From Larkinella knui (lineage in GTDB: Bacteria; Bacteroidota; Bacteroidia; Cytophagales; Spirosomataceae), in assembly GCF_003858645.1 (NCBI RefSeq), contig NZ_RQJP01000005.1:558001-622000 (forward strand): a stretch of DNA of 64,000 bases, in the 5' to 3' direction. The notes beneath the pieces are model-generated. The model saw nothing but the letters and a program-made list of their open reading frames with translations, was not told the DNA's origin and did no database searches. The position numbers and the translations under genes are program-made. This document shows, in pieces, positions 17,102 to 26,694 of this stretch; the stretch's first letter is position 1; each line of letters opens with the position of its first letter.

Positions 17102-17172
17102 GTTAAACCACGGTTGCGCTTCCTCTTTCTTTTTAAAGGCATCATCTACTCAAGTAGCCCAAAAGGAATAGG

Positions 17173-18240
17173 ATGGAGTACGCGGATTTTGATTTGGAGG
17201 ACTTTTTAAAGGATGCGTCCTTCAAACACTGGGTGTATGCACCGACCCCGGAAACCGATGCGTTCTGGCGGCAATTCCTGCACCGATATCCCGAAAAACA
17301 GCAGCTTGTTGACAATGCCCGAATGGTGTTGCGCTCGATCGACGATGCCGTCATGCAGGATTATCCGGATGAGGAGCAGGTCGGGCGCATGTTTAGGACT
17401 ATTCAGGAACGGATTCAACCCGCCCCCGTCCGTCGAATCCCGATCAACTGGCGCTGGCTGGCGGCTGCCTCCCTACTCCTTGGTCTGGGACTTTGGGTCT
17501 ACCAGAAAAACCGCCTTCCAACGCAGTATGAGCAGTTAATCGATCAGTCGGCTACTGCTTTACTGGAAAAAAGTAATCCATCCGATCGGCCGCTGACGGT
17601 CCGCTTGCCTGATCGAAGTACGGTTTTATTACAACCCAATAGCCGGATCAGCTTTGCCCGGCATTTTGGTCAGCAATCAAAACGGGAGGTGTATCTGACT
17701 GGCGAAGCTTTTTTTCAGGTGACCAAGAATCCGGACAAACCGTTTTTTGTGTATGCCGACGAGCTGGTTACCAAAGTGCTGGGCACCAGTTTCTGGATCA
17801 AAGCCGTCGAAGCCGGAAAGCAGGTCGTGGTGCAGGTGAAAACCGGAAAAGTGTCGGTTTTTGCCCGAACCGACAGCCGCGCCAACGCGATGCGGGCTAA
17901 TCGGGAACTCGAAGGCGTGGTACTGACCCCGAACCAGCAACTGGCATTCTCCCGCGACGAAGTTCGGATGAAAAAATCGCTGGTTGCCGAACCCGAACCC
18001 ATTCAGGCGCAAAGCTTTGCATTTAAAGATACCCCGGTTTCCCGGATTTTTTCGACGCTCGAAGAGGCTTACGGAATCGATATTGTCTATGATGAAGAGC
18101 TGCTGGGCAACTGTCTGTTAACAGCCTCTTTAACCGATGAACCTCTTTTTGACAAATTGACACTCCTTTGCAAAGGCATTGAAGGGCATTACGAAGTCGT
18201 TGATGCGCAGATTGTTATTACGGCAAAAGGGTGCCAATAG
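17173..18240 (+). CDS. FecR-family anti-sigma factor
   Basis: The product has 355 residues. The N-terminal cytoplasmic part (1-90) has an acidic start (MEYADFDLEDFLKDASFKHWV), as in Bacteroidota FecR proteins. One membrane helix is at about 95-112 (WRWLAAASLLLGLGLWVY). The periplasmic FecR domain (about 130-230) contains VRLPDRSTVLLQPNSRISFA and REVYLTGEAFFQVTKNPDKPFFVY, and a C-terminal DUF4974/STN-like domain (about 280-350) ends YEVVDAQIVITAKG. It should hold the sigma factor inactive until the SusC signalling domain is engaged. It lies 71 nt after the sigma gene. Confidence 0.93.
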   Translation: MEYADFDLEDFLKDASFKHWVYAPTPETDAFWRQFLHRYPEKQQLVDNARMVLRSIDDAVMQDYPDEEQVGRMFRTIQERIQPAPVRRIPINWRWLAAASLLLGLGLWVYQKNRLPTQYEQLIDQSATALLEKSNPSDRPLTVRLPDRSTVLLQPNSRISFARHFGQQSKREVYLTGEAFFQVTKNPDKPFFVYADELVTKVLGTSFWIKAVEAGKQVVVQVKTGKVSVFARTDSRANAMRANRELEGVVLTPNQQLAFSRDEVRMKKSLVAEPEPIQAQSFAFKDTPVSRIFSTLEEAYGIDIVYDEELLGNCLLTASLTDEPLFDKLTLLCKGIEGHYEVVDAQIVITAKGCQ

Positions 18241-18340
18241 CGATAGCGGTTTTCCGCTTAATAATTGTGTTTTAGATGGATTGTATAGATAATCTAGTGA
18301 TTTAATTCAGTAAACCCATTCTGATTACTAAAAAACGTCA

Positions 18341-18348
18341 TACTTTCG
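18341..18348 (+). promoter_or_regulatory. candidate -7-like element (TACTTTCG) before susC-like gene
   Basis: It differs by one base from TAnnTTTG and sits 62 nt upstream of the susC-like ATG. It could be read by housekeeping or ECF sigma; no defined -33 box is seen. The 170-bp gap between fecR and susC contains no gene. Confidence 0.3.
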
Positions 18349-18410
18349 CCCCCTGAAAAGGCAGAGGCATCCCATTGCCCTTATCCCAACAACCCAAATT
18401 AGCTGAATAC

Positions 18411-21400
18411 ATGAAAAAAAATCTCCCTATCCTGATCTCCTGGCGAATGGCCCTGAAGTTGAGTTGCCTGCAACTGCTCCTTTCGGGACTGGTCACCAGC
18501 ATCGCTTTAGCGACCGGCATTCGGGCGCAGGCTATTTTAGATACCCGAGTGACGATTCAGATGCAAAATCAGGACGTGAAAACGATTCTGGCGCTGATTG
18601 AAGAACAGACAAAAGTCAAATTCCTGTATAGCACGAGTTTGATTCAGGCCGACCGGAAAATATCGCTCAATGTGCAGCGTGAAAAGCTGGGAACGGTGCT
18701 GGAAGACATGCTGAAACCGCTGAATCTGGGCTACGAGGTGGCCGGTAAACAGATCATTCTGAACCGCTTGCCCGGTGTGACTCCGGCGGTTAAACCCCAT
18801 TCGTCGCCGGAAACGTCCCTGCTGACGCAGCCGGTTGAAGAGGTGATTTCGGGTACGGTTTCGGACGAAAAAGGCGGAGGGCTACCCGGCGTTTCCATTG
18901 TGATGAAAGGCACCCAGCGGGGCACCACCACCGACGGAAACGGCCAGTTTCGCATCAGTGTGCCGGATAAATCGGTGACGCTCGTCTTCAGCTTTGTCGG
19001 TTATCTGACGCAGGAAGTCCCCGTCGGCTCCAAAACCACGCTGAACGTCGTTCTGAAAACGGATGAAAAAACCCTGAGCGAAATTATTGTGGTGGGCTAC
19101 GGTACCCAGAAAAAACGGGATTTGACGGGGGCTATTTCTTCCATTTCCAGCAAAGACATTTCCGAAACTCCGGCGGCCAATTTCCTGTCGAACGCCCAGG
19201 GCCGGCTCGCCGGGGTCGATATTGTCCGGGCCAACGGCGCGCCCGGTTCCAATCCCACCATCCGGATTCGGGGAAACCGGTCGATCAACGCCAGTAACAA
19301 CCCGCTGTATGTCATCGACGGCATTCCGACGGATGTGAATATCAACGACTTCAACCCGAACGACATCGAGTCGATGGAAGTGCTGAAGGACGCCAGCGCC
19401 GTGGCGATTTACGGGTCGCGGGGTGCCAACGGCGTCATCCTGATCACCACCAAACGCGGCAAGGAAGGGAAAGCGGTGTTGAGCTACGATGGCTATTATG
19501 GGATCAAAAAGGCTAAAAAAGACCTGAATCTGATGAATGGCAATGAGTTTGCCCGGTATGCGCGGATTTCACGCGGACTCGCGCCCGACAATGCCAGCCA
19601 GGATGCGGCTTTGATGAGCAGCGTGGAAATCGACAACCTGAGCAAGGGAATTTCGACTAATTGGCTGGATCTGATTCTGCGTGATGGCGTTCAGCAAAGC
19701 CACCAGCTTTCGGCCAGCGGAGGGTCTGAAAATACGACGTATTATTTGTCCGGTTCGTTTTTCGACGAAAAAGGCGTACTGCAAAAAAGCGATTACCGCC
19801 GGTATTCGTTCCGGGCCAACATCGACACCAAATTGACCGAACGGCTGAAGATCGGCGTGAGCGCGACGGTGTCGACCGACCTGCAAAATGCAATGTCGAA
19901 CGCGCCCTACACCAATGCCCTGCTTTTTTCGCCCCTGATTGAACCTTACAATGCAGAAGGCGCTTTTGTGGCCTATCCGAACCCCCGCGAAGGCAACACG
20001 ACCAGTCCGCTGCTCGAATTTCAGCCGAATCAGTACGTCGATGAAACCAAGAAATACCGGGTGTTTGCGACGCTTTTCGGGGAATACAAGCTGGCCGAAG
20101 GGCTGACGTACCGCCTGAACTACGGCCCGGATTTCAGCACCTACCGCCGGGGGACTTACTCCGGAACGCTGGCGGGCGGCACCAGCCGGGCGACGGTTGA
20201 AAATCAGCAAAACTTTGCTTACACACTCGAAAACATCCTGAGCTACAACAAGAAATTCGGGCCGCATTCGCTCAACGTGGTGGGGCTGTTCAGTACGCAG
20301 AAAAACCGCTTTGAATCGTCGAGTGCCGGTGGTCAGAATATTCCGATTGCCACCTCGTCCTTCTACGATCTGGGCAGTTCGGGAACCGTTACCGGAATTA
20401 CCAGTTCGCTGACCCAGTGGGGGTTATTGTCGTATATGGGCCGGATCAATTACGGTTTTAAAGACCGGTATCTGCTCACCCTGACCGGACGCGCCGACGG
20501 TTCGTCACGCTTGTCGAAAGGCAACAACTGGGCTTTTTTTCCGTCGGTATCGGCGGGGTGGGTGATTTCGGACGAAGCCTTTCTGGCGGGCAATACCGTG
20601 CTGTCGTTCCTGAAACTGCGCGTGGGCTACGGCGAAGTGGGCAACACGTCCATTGCCCCGTATCAAACGCTCGGCGGGCTGAGCCGCTCGATTTACGCCT
20701 TTGGGACCGAACCGGGGTATGGCTACGGCCTGAGCATCATTCCGAATCCCGATCTGAAATGGGAAATCTCCAGGACGCTCAATGTCGGGTTCGATTTCAG
20801 TTTCCTGCGCGACCGGATTTCCGGTTCGCTGGAACGCTATGATACCAAAACCAGCGATTTGCTCCTGAGTCGGTTGATTCCAATTTCGTCCGGCTATGCG
20901 TCGGTACTGCAAAACATCGGGGCCACCCGCAACCGGGGCTGGGAGTTGACCCTAAGTGGCAATGTAATCAACGCCACTTCCGGTTTTAAGTGGGACGCCA
21001 GCCTGAATCTGTTCGCGAACAAAGAGCAGATTGTCGACTTGTTCAACGGCCGGGACGACGTTGGAAATCAGTGGTTTATTGGGCAGCCCATCTCGGTTTT
21101 CTACAATTTCAAACAGCTCGGCATCTGGCAAACCGGTGAAGCGGCTCAGGCAGCCGCCGAAGCCAAACAACGGCCCGGTGACATCAGGATTGCGGACGTC
21201 AACGGCCGGGATGCTGCCGGAAATTTGACCAACCAGCCCGACGGCGTCATCAATGCCGACGACCGGACCATACTGGGTTCCATCGTGCCCAAATGGAGTG
21301 GCGGGATTACCAACCGGTTTAGCTTCAAAGGCATCGACTTTTCGTTCCTCGTCTACGCCCGCCAGGGGCAAATGCTGCGGAGTGATTTTCATAACCTGGG

Positions 21401-21758
21401 CGGAAACCAGTGGCAGGGACGGTACAACAGCCTGAACTTCGATTACTGGACGCCCGACAATCCGACCAACAAAATCCCGATGCCGTATGCCGCATCAGCG
21501 CCGTTGTATGCCGATGCCGTGCGATTCTTCGATGGTTCGTTTGTCAAAATCCGCAACATTACGCTGGGGTATTCGCTGCCGAAAAGCCTGTTGAGCAAAG
21601 CGCACATTTCGAGCCTGCGGCTGTATGCCACCGCCGACAATGCCTTCATCTTTTCGCCCTATAAACTGGTCGATCCCGAAACGGCGACCGGCATTGTGGG
21701 CGGTAGCACGCCGATGACCTCGGCCACTTTTGTATTCGGCATGAATCTTAAATTCTAA
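18411..21758 (+). CDS. SusC/RagA-type TonB-dependent outer-membrane transporter with STN domain
   Basis: This 1115-residue protein is placed from ATG 18411 (MKKNLPILISWRMALKLSCL). After the signal peptide comes a secretin/TonB N-terminal (STN) domain (about 45-110, VKTILALIEEQTKVKFLYST). Next is a carboxypeptidase-regulatory domain (about 140-215, ISGTVSDEKGGGLPGVSIV). The plug follows (about 220-340), with RDLTGAISSISSKDI and a YVIDGIPTDVNIND region; then a 22-strand barrel ends in TFVFGMNLKF. STN domains contact FecR anti-sigma factors, matching the upstream genes. With SusD it imports an oligosaccharide across the outer membrane, energised by TonB. Substrate unknown, possibly sulfated given the sulfatases downstream. 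Confidence 0.95.
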   Translation: MKKNLPILISWRMALKLSCLQLLLSGLVTSIALATGIRAQAILDTRVTIQMQNQDVKTILALIEEQTKVKFLYSTSLIQADRKISLNVQREKLGTVLEDMLKPLNLGYEVAGKQIILNRLPGVTPAVKPHSSPETSLLTQPVEEVISGTVSDEKGGGLPGVSIVMKGTQRGTTTDGNGQFRISVPDKSVTLVFSFVGYLTQEVPVGSKTTLNVVLKTDEKTLSEIIVVGYGTQKKRDLTGAISSISSKDISETPAANFLSNAQGRLAGVDIVRANGAPGSNPTIRIRGNRSINASNNPLYVIDGIPTDVNINDFNPNDIESMEVLKDASAVAIYGSRGANGVILITTKRGKEGKAVLSYDGYYGIKKAKKDLNLMNGNEFARYARISRGLAPDNASQDAALMSSVEIDNLSKGISTNWLDLILRDGVQQSHQLSASGGSENTTYYLSGSFFDEKGVLQKSDYRRYSFRANIDTKLTERLKIGVSATVSTDLQNAMSNAPYTNALLFSPLIEPYNAEGAFVAYPNPREGNTTSPLLEFQPNQYVDETKKYRVFATLFGEYKLAEGLTYRLNYGPDFSTYRRGTYSGTLAGGTSRATVENQQNFAYTLENILSYNKKFGPHSLNVVGLFSTQKNRFESSSAGGQNIPIATSSFYDLGSSGTVTGITSSLTQWGLLSYMGRINYGFKDRYLLTLTGRADGSSRLSKGNNWAFFPSVSAGWVISDEAFLAGNTVLSFLKLRVGYGEVGNTSIAPYQTLGGLSRSIYAFGTEPGYGYGLSIIPNPDLKWEISRTLNVGFDFSFLRDRISGSLERYDTKTSDLLLSRLIPISSGYASVLQNIGATRNRGWELTLSGNVINATSGFKWDASLNLFANKEQIVDLFNGRDDVGNQWFIGQPISVFYNFKQLGIWQTGEAAQAAAEAKQRPGDIRIADVNGRDAAGNLTNQPDGVINADDRTILGSIVPKWSGGITNRFSFKGIDFSFLVYARQGQMLRSDFHNLGGNQWQGRYNSLNFDYWTPDNPTNKIPMPYAASAPLYADAVRFFDGSFVKIRNITLGYSLPKSLLSKAHISSLRLYATADNAFIFSPYKLVDPETATGIVGGSTPMTSATFVFGMNLKF

Positions 21759-21774
21759 GCGACCTGTTCCAGCC

Positions 21775-23418
21775 ATGAAAAATATAAACTCTATTTTCTG
21801 CCTGACCCTGCTGTTGGTCGGTCTCTTTTCCTGCCAGAGCGTTCTGGAAGAAACCCCCGTTGGACTGGCCACCGCCGACAGCTACTATTCGACGCCCGGC
21901 GGTTTGGAAGACGGCCTGAAAGCGGTTTATACGCCCCTGCGCCGGTTTTATGGCCGCGAAGAGGCTTTCTTCCTGACCGTTCCCGGAACCGATATGTTCA
22001 CCAACGGTTTTGGCGGGGTCACCAATTATCCCGATATCAACAATTACTCCGCCAACTTCCTGGGTTCCAATGCCTTCGTAACGGTGATTTGGGATAACTT
22101 TTACGTGGGCATCAACCAGGCCAACGCCGTCATCAACCGGGCTCCGGGCGTGGCGGGGCTCACGGAAGCCAACCGGACGCGGATCATTGGCGAGGCTCGT
22201 TTTCTGCGGGCCTTGTATTATTTTCATCTGGTTCAGCAGTTTGGCGACGTCCATTTTTCGCTGGAAGAAACCATCGGCGTACAGACCACGGCCAAAAAAA
22301 CGCCCGTAAAAACGATTTATGAACAAGGCATTGTGCCGGATCTGCAATACGCGATTGAACATCTGCCCGCCAAAGCGGCTGCGTACGGGCGGATTACCAA
22401 ACCGGCTTCGGAGGCACTGCTGGCCCGCGTTCAGCTGACGCTGGGCAACTGGGCCGAGGCCGAACGCTTGGCGAGTCAGGTGACGAAAGGGTATGATTTT
22501 CAGTTGCTTAAGTCGTACGCCAGTTTGTGGGATATTAACAATGATGCGAATGCGGAGGTGGTGTGGTCGGTCCAATACACCGCCGATCCGTTGACGAACG
22601 GGGCCGGTAATGAGAGCCATTTGTTCTTTTTGTTCGATTATACCCAGAATCCGACCATCATTCGCGATCTGCCCAATGGCCGGGCGTATCAGCGGTTTAT
22701 GCCGACCAACTACCTGATCAAGCTGTTCGATCCGGCGAAAGACAGCCGCTGGGAAGGGTCGTTCAAAACCGTCTGGTTTGCCAACAACAAAGGCACGATT
22801 AACGGAAAAACCGTCATGCCGGGCGATACCGCCATTAAAATTGTCCCGTATTCGGTGCCGGATGCCGTTCAGAACCAGGCTCCTTACTGGTACATCGACT
22901 TCAAGGATACGTGGGTAGGCGCGTCGACCATCACCAACAATGAGATTGGCGGGGGGCAGCGCCGGCGGTTTCCGGTGATCAAAAAATACATCGATCCGCT
23001 GCGAACGAGCGTGAACGCCACCGATGGTCGCCGGGATTTCATCGTCATCCGGCTGGCCGAAATGTACCTCATTGCCGGGGAAGCGGCCTGGCGTCAGAAT
23101 AAACTGACCGAAGCGGCTGCTTATTTTAACGTGGTGCGAACCCGCGCGGCTCTGGCCGGAAAAGAAAAAGAGATGCAGATCACGGCCAGTGACCTTAGCC
23201 TGGATTTTATTCTCGACGAACGGGGGCGCGAACTGGCGGGTGAAATGCACCGCTGGTATGATCTCAAACGCACCGGACAACTGCTGGCGCGGGTCAAAAA
23301 ATACAACCTCGATGCGGCCCCCAATATCAAGGAAATGCACCTGGTTCGGCCCATTCCCCAAACCCAGATCGACCGGGTAACGAATCCGGGTGAGTTTACC
23401 CAGAATCCCGGTTATTGA
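21775..23418 (+). CDS. SusD/RagB-family surface glycan-binding lipoprotein
   Basis: This 547-residue lipoprotein has a lipobox in LLLVGLFSCQSVLEETP. The SusD-like N-terminal domain includes YYSTPGGLEDGLKAVYTPLR and a tetratricopeptide-like helix ending RFLRALYYFHLVQQFGDV. The C-terminal RagB/SusD domain contains FIVIRLAEMYLIAGEAAWRQ, LDFILDERGRELAGEMHRWYDLKRTG and the terminal PIPQTQID....EFTQNPGY. It caps the SusC barrel and binds the substrate at the cell surface. It starts 16 nt after susC; a long antisense frame opposite it is not a gene. Confidence 0.95.
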   Translation: MKNINSIFCLTLLLVGLFSCQSVLEETPVGLATADSYYSTPGGLEDGLKAVYTPLRRFYGREEAFFLTVPGTDMFTNGFGGVTNYPDINNYSANFLGSNAFVTVIWDNFYVGINQANAVINRAPGVAGLTEANRTRIIGEARFLRALYYFHLVQQFGDVHFSLEETIGVQTTAKKTPVKTIYEQGIVPDLQYAIEHLPAKAAAYGRITKPASEALLARVQLTLGNWAEAERLASQVTKGYDFQLLKSYASLWDINNDANAEVVWSVQYTADPLTNGAGNESHLFFLFDYTQNPTIIRDLPNGRAYQRFMPTNYLIKLFDPAKDSRWEGSFKTVWFANNKGTINGKTVMPGDTAIKIVPYSVPDAVQNQAPYWYIDFKDTWVGASTITNNEIGGGQRRRFPVIKKYIDPLRTSVNATDGRRDFIVIRLAEMYLIAGEAAWRQNKLTEAAAYFNVVRTRAALAGKEKEMQITASDLSLDFILDERGRELAGEMHRWYDLKRTGQLLARVKKYNLDAAPNIKEMHLVRPIPQTQIDRVTNPGEFTQNPGY

Positions 23419-23440
23419 AAAAAGAAAAATGATTCTGGTT

Positions 23441-23464
23441 AGCCCACGATTCAAACCGTGGGCT
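23441..23464. terminator. hairpin between susD-like and first sulfatase gene
   Basis: Perfect 8-bp stem AGCCCACG/CGTGGGCT with an 8-nt loop, 23 nt after the susD stop. There is no strong T run, so it may be a partial terminator or an mRNA 3'-end stabiliser inside the operon. Confidence 0.5.
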
Positions 23465-23493
23465 GTTAAAAATGGGTGTAATTCATGTAAAGG

Positions 23494-24975
23494 ATGAAAG
23501 GGATTTTGGTTTGCTCGCTTGCTTTCGGTTTGCTCGTCACCCTGGCTTTTATCCCACAACGGGAAAGTCAGCCGCAGCGTCCGAATGTGCTGTTTATCTG
23601 CATCGACGACCTGCGTCCTGATCTGAAATGCTACGGCAATCCGGTGGTTCATTCGCCGAATCTGGATCGGCTGGCGCGGCAATCCGTGCTTTTTACGCGG
23701 CAGTACGTCACGCAACCGACCTGTGGGGCGTCGCGGTATAGCCTGCTCACCGGGCGGTTGCCGCGGAATCCGGTGGATATTACCAACGAAGCCCTTGAAA
23801 AGCAGGTGTCCGGCAAACCCCGGACGGACGAGCCGGAAACGTTCATCGACCAGTTGCGCCGGAATGGCTATTACACCGTTGGCATGGGGAAAATCAGCCA
23901 CTCGCCTGACGGCTACGTGTATGGCTACAACGACCCGAAAAGCAATCAGTTGGAGTTGCCGCATAGCTGGGACGAAATGCTGTTTGATGCGGGAAAATGG
24001 AAAACGGGCTGGAATGCGTTTTTTGGGTATGCCGACGGTTCGAACCGGCAGGGGCAGCAATCGAAAGTCAAGCCGTATGAAGCCGCGAACGTGGCCGACG
24101 AGGAGTATCCAGACGGATTGACGGCCAATCTGGCGGTGGCAAAATTGAAGGAACTGGCGGGCAGAAAGCAACCGTTTTTTCTGGGCATCGGTTTTTTTAA
24201 ACCGCATCTGCCGTTCAATGCACCCCAAAAATACTGGGATTTGTATGACGAAGCGAAGATTCCGCTGACGCCGTCGCCCACCATTCCCGAAAACGTCAAC
24301 CCGGCCAGTTTGCACGAGAGTGCCGAGTTCAATCAGTATGCGCTGGGCGACGAACAGGCTTCACTGGAAAAACCGGTTTCGGATGCCTACGCCCGCAAAT
24401 TGCGCCATGCCTATTACGCCAGTGTGAGTTATACGGATGCGCAGGTGGGCAAGGTTCTGGCGGCACTGAACCAGGTGGGCATGGCTGAAAATACGATTGT
24501 GGTGGTCTGGAGCGATCACGGCTGGCACCTGGGCGACTACCGGGTTTGGGGCAAACACACGATTTTCGAGCAGGCCGTCCGTAGCGTGCTGCTTGTCAAA
24601 ACGCCCGGTATGAAAACCGGCGCGGTTCGGAACGAAATCGTGAGTTCGATTGATCTGTATCCCACTCTGATGGAGTTATGCGGGTTACAAGCACCGGCCC
24701 GGCTCGACGGAAAAAGCTTCAGCGTTCTTCTGAAAAAAGGTAAACCGGCCGACTGGGGTGAGCATGCCGCCTACAGTTATTTCAAGCGCGGCATCACCGT
24801 CCGCACGGATCGCTACCGGTTGACCCGGTATTTTCGGGCGCAGGAACCTACGGTGGAATTATATGATCACCAACAAGATCCGAACGAAAACCGTAACGTG
24901 GCCGATGCGCACCCGGACGTTGTAAAACGGCTGATGCCGGTTTGGGAAAAAGGCAATACCGGCCTGTTTAAATGA
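23494..24975 (+). CDS. sulfatase, iduronate-2-sulfatase-like (S1 family), Cys type with CGASR motif
   Basis: This 493-residue exported sulfatase has a short signal sequence (FGLLVTLAFIPQ). Metal-binding residues are in VLFICIDDLRPDLKCYGN. The formylglycine motif is CGASRYSLLTGR, with Ala in the position usually held by Pro (C-x-P-x-R). Other motifs are GMGKISH, GFFKPHLPFNAP, VVVWSDHGWHLGDYRVWGKHTIFEQ and a C-terminal LYDHQQDPNENRNVA. This pattern fits the iduronate-2-sulfatase-like branch (probably S1_7). It needs a maturation enzyme to make formylglycine; none is encoded in the window. It follows susCD, so removal of sulfate from an imported glycan is the likely role. Confidence 0.9.
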   Translation: MKGILVCSLAFGLLVTLAFIPQRESQPQRPNVLFICIDDLRPDLKCYGNPVVHSPNLDRLARQSVLFTRQYVTQPTCGASRYSLLTGRLPRNPVDITNEALEKQVSGKPRTDEPETFIDQLRRNGYYTVGMGKISHSPDGYVYGYNDPKSNQLELPHSWDEMLFDAGKWKTGWNAFFGYADGSNRQGQQSKVKPYEAANVADEEYPDGLTANLAVAKLKELAGRKQPFFLGIGFFKPHLPFNAPQKYWDLYDEAKIPLTPSPTIPENVNPASLHESAEFNQYALGDEQASLEKPVSDAYARKLRHAYYASVSYTDAQVGKVLAALNQVGMAENTIVVVWSDHGWHLGDYRVWGKHTIFEQAVRSVLLVKTPGMKTGAVRNEIVSSIDLYPTLMELCGLQAPARLDGKSFSVLLKKGKPADWGEHAAYSYFKRGITVRTDRYRLTRYFRAQEPTVELYDHQQDPNENRNVADAHPDVVKRLMPVWEKGNTGLFK

Positions 24976-25038
24976 ATCCCGCCGGGGCTTAAAACCGGTA
25001 GTAATTTTCTGATCAATAATCCTTAACGACCTGAAAAG

Positions 25039-26634
25039 ATGGTACTTAAATTCTTGGTGGCTCTTCTGGCTTTGACCTTCGTTTTTTCTCCCGCTCTGCA
25101 ACCGCCGGTGAAAAAACCGAACATTATTCTGATTCTGGCCGACGACATGGGCTATTCCGACATTGGTTGCTACGGCTCCGAAATCCAGACGCCCAACCTC
25201 AACGAGATGGCCAAAAACGGCCTTCGGATGCCGCAGTTCTACAACGCGTCGCGCTGCTGCCCCACCCGGGCGTCGCTGCTGACGGGCCTTTTCCAGCATC
25301 AGGCGGGGGTGGGCGACATGGTCAATACCCGACAACAACCCGCTTATCAGGGCTACCTCAACCAGCATTGCGTCACGATTGCGGAAGCGTTAAAACCGGC
25401 GGGATACAAAACCTACATGGCCGGAAAATGGCACGTCGGCACCAAACCGGAAGGCTGGCCCGTGAAACGCGGTTTCGACCGGTATTTTGGATTGATCGAC
25501 GGGGCCAGCAGCTATTTTGGCAAGGACCCGTACCGGCCTAACCAGAAGCTTACCATCGCGCTGGACGATCAGGAATATACGCCGGAAAAAGGCTATTACG
25601 CGACCAACGCGTTCACCGATCATGCGCTGGAGTTTATGGATCAAAACCCCAAAGACCAGCCGTTTTTCCTTTATCTGGCCTTTACCGCTCCGCACTGGCC
25701 GTTGCACGCCCTGCCCGAAGACATTGCCAAATACCGGGGAGCCTACCAGAAAGGGTGGGATAAACTGCGGGAAGAGCGGTTTCAGCGGATGAAAGAAATG
25801 GGCATTCTGGCGAAGAACAGTTCGCTTTCACCCCGCGACGCGTCCATTCCGGCTTGGGATTCGCTCAGCGAACCCGAGAAAAAAGATTGGGAAGACAAGA
25901 TGGCGGTTTACGCAGCCATGATCGACCGGATGGACCAGAACATTGGCCGGGTTCGGCAGAAACTGAAAGAAATGGGGCAGGATCAGAACACGGTCATTCT
26001 TTTTTTGTCGGACAACGGAGCCAGCCACGAAAACATTGGAACGGGCAATTTTCTGCCGGCGATTTACGAAAGCAGCAAGAAGCCGTCGAGCGATCCAACG
26101 TCTTTTACGGCGTACGGAAAGCGAGGGGCAAACCTGAGCAATACGCCTTTTCGGTTCTACAAACACTGGGAGTATGAAGGCGGAACCGCCACGCCCTTTG
26201 TCGCCTACGGCCCGTCAATCGTGAAACCGGGCAAGGTCGACCAGCGCCCCGCCCACATCGTCGATGTCATGACGACCTGTCTGGATCTGGCAGGAGCCAC
26301 CTATCCGAAAACGCACAAAGGCAATGCCATCACCCAGGCGGAGGGTGTGAGTCTGGTACCGGTATTTCGGGGGACCGCCTGGAAAGGCCACGATGCGCTC
26401 TATTTTGAACACGAAGGCAACCGGGCCGTTCGGCAGGGCGACTGGAAACTGGTGTCGGAATTTCCGTCCAACCAATGGGAACTCTACAACCTGAAAACCG
26501 ACCGGACCGAACTACAGGACTTGAGCGCGAAAGAACCGCAACGGGTCAAAGCCATGGCCGCACTCTACGACACCTGGGCCAAACGCGCCGGGGTGATTCC
26601 GTTCGCGGAACTGGCCAAAGCCAAAGGCGAATAG
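25039..26634 (+). CDS. arylsulfatase-type sulfatase (S1 family), Cys type
   Basis: This 531-residue exported sulfatase begins with a signal peptide (FLVALLALTFVFSPALQ). Metal ligands are in IILILADDMGYSDIGCYG. The formylglycine motif is CCPTRASLLTGLFQHQ, fully canonical (C-x-P-x-R). AGKWHVG, FLYLAFTAPHWPLHA and LFLSDNGASHENIG complete the active site, and a C-terminal domain ends WELYNLKTDRTELQDLS. It resembles the arylsulfatase A-like S1_4 group, but the substrate cannot be read from sequence. It lies 63 nt after the first sulfatase in the same locus and is followed by a hairpin. Confidence 0.92.
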   Translation: MVLKFLVALLALTFVFSPALQPPVKKPNIILILADDMGYSDIGCYGSEIQTPNLNEMAKNGLRMPQFYNASRCCPTRASLLTGLFQHQAGVGDMVNTRQQPAYQGYLNQHCVTIAEALKPAGYKTYMAGKWHVGTKPEGWPVKRGFDRYFGLIDGASSYFGKDPYRPNQKLTIALDDQEYTPEKGYYATNAFTDHALEFMDQNPKDQPFFLYLAFTAPHWPLHALPEDIAKYRGAYQKGWDKLREERFQRMKEMGILAKNSSLSPRDASIPAWDSLSEPEKKDWEDKMAVYAAMIDRMDQNIGRVRQKLKEMGQDQNTVILFLSDNGASHENIGTGNFLPAIYESSKKPSSDPTSFTAYGKRGANLSNTPFRFYKHWEYEGGTATPFVAYGPSIVKPGKVDQRPAHIVDVMTTCLDLAGATYPKTHKGNAITQAEGVSLVPVFRGTAWKGHDALYFEHEGNRAVRQGDWKLVSEFPSNQWELYNLKTDRTELQDLSAKEPQRVKAMAALYDTWAKRAGVIPFAELAKAKGE

Positions 26635-26643
26635 CTACCAGTT

Positions 26644-26694
26644 CCCGGTTCTCTGGACTTCTTGCCGTCAACGCGGGACGTTCAGAGAGCCGGG
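26644..26694. terminator. hairpin terminator between second sulfatase and amidase
   Basis: CCCGGTTCTCTG (26644-26655) pairs with CAGAGAGCCGGG (26683-26694), 12 bp with one G-T pair, followed by TGTTTTTTATG on the plus strand. The 3' arm overlaps the amidase stop codon on the other strand. It is suited to end the utilisation-locus transcript. Confidence 0.6.

Noticed and set aside
21748-24315. 855-codon open frame on the minus strand opposite the SusD and sulfatase genes
   Set aside because: It is antisense to two clearly conserved genes; the translation has no recognisable domain and reflects codon bias of the plus strand.
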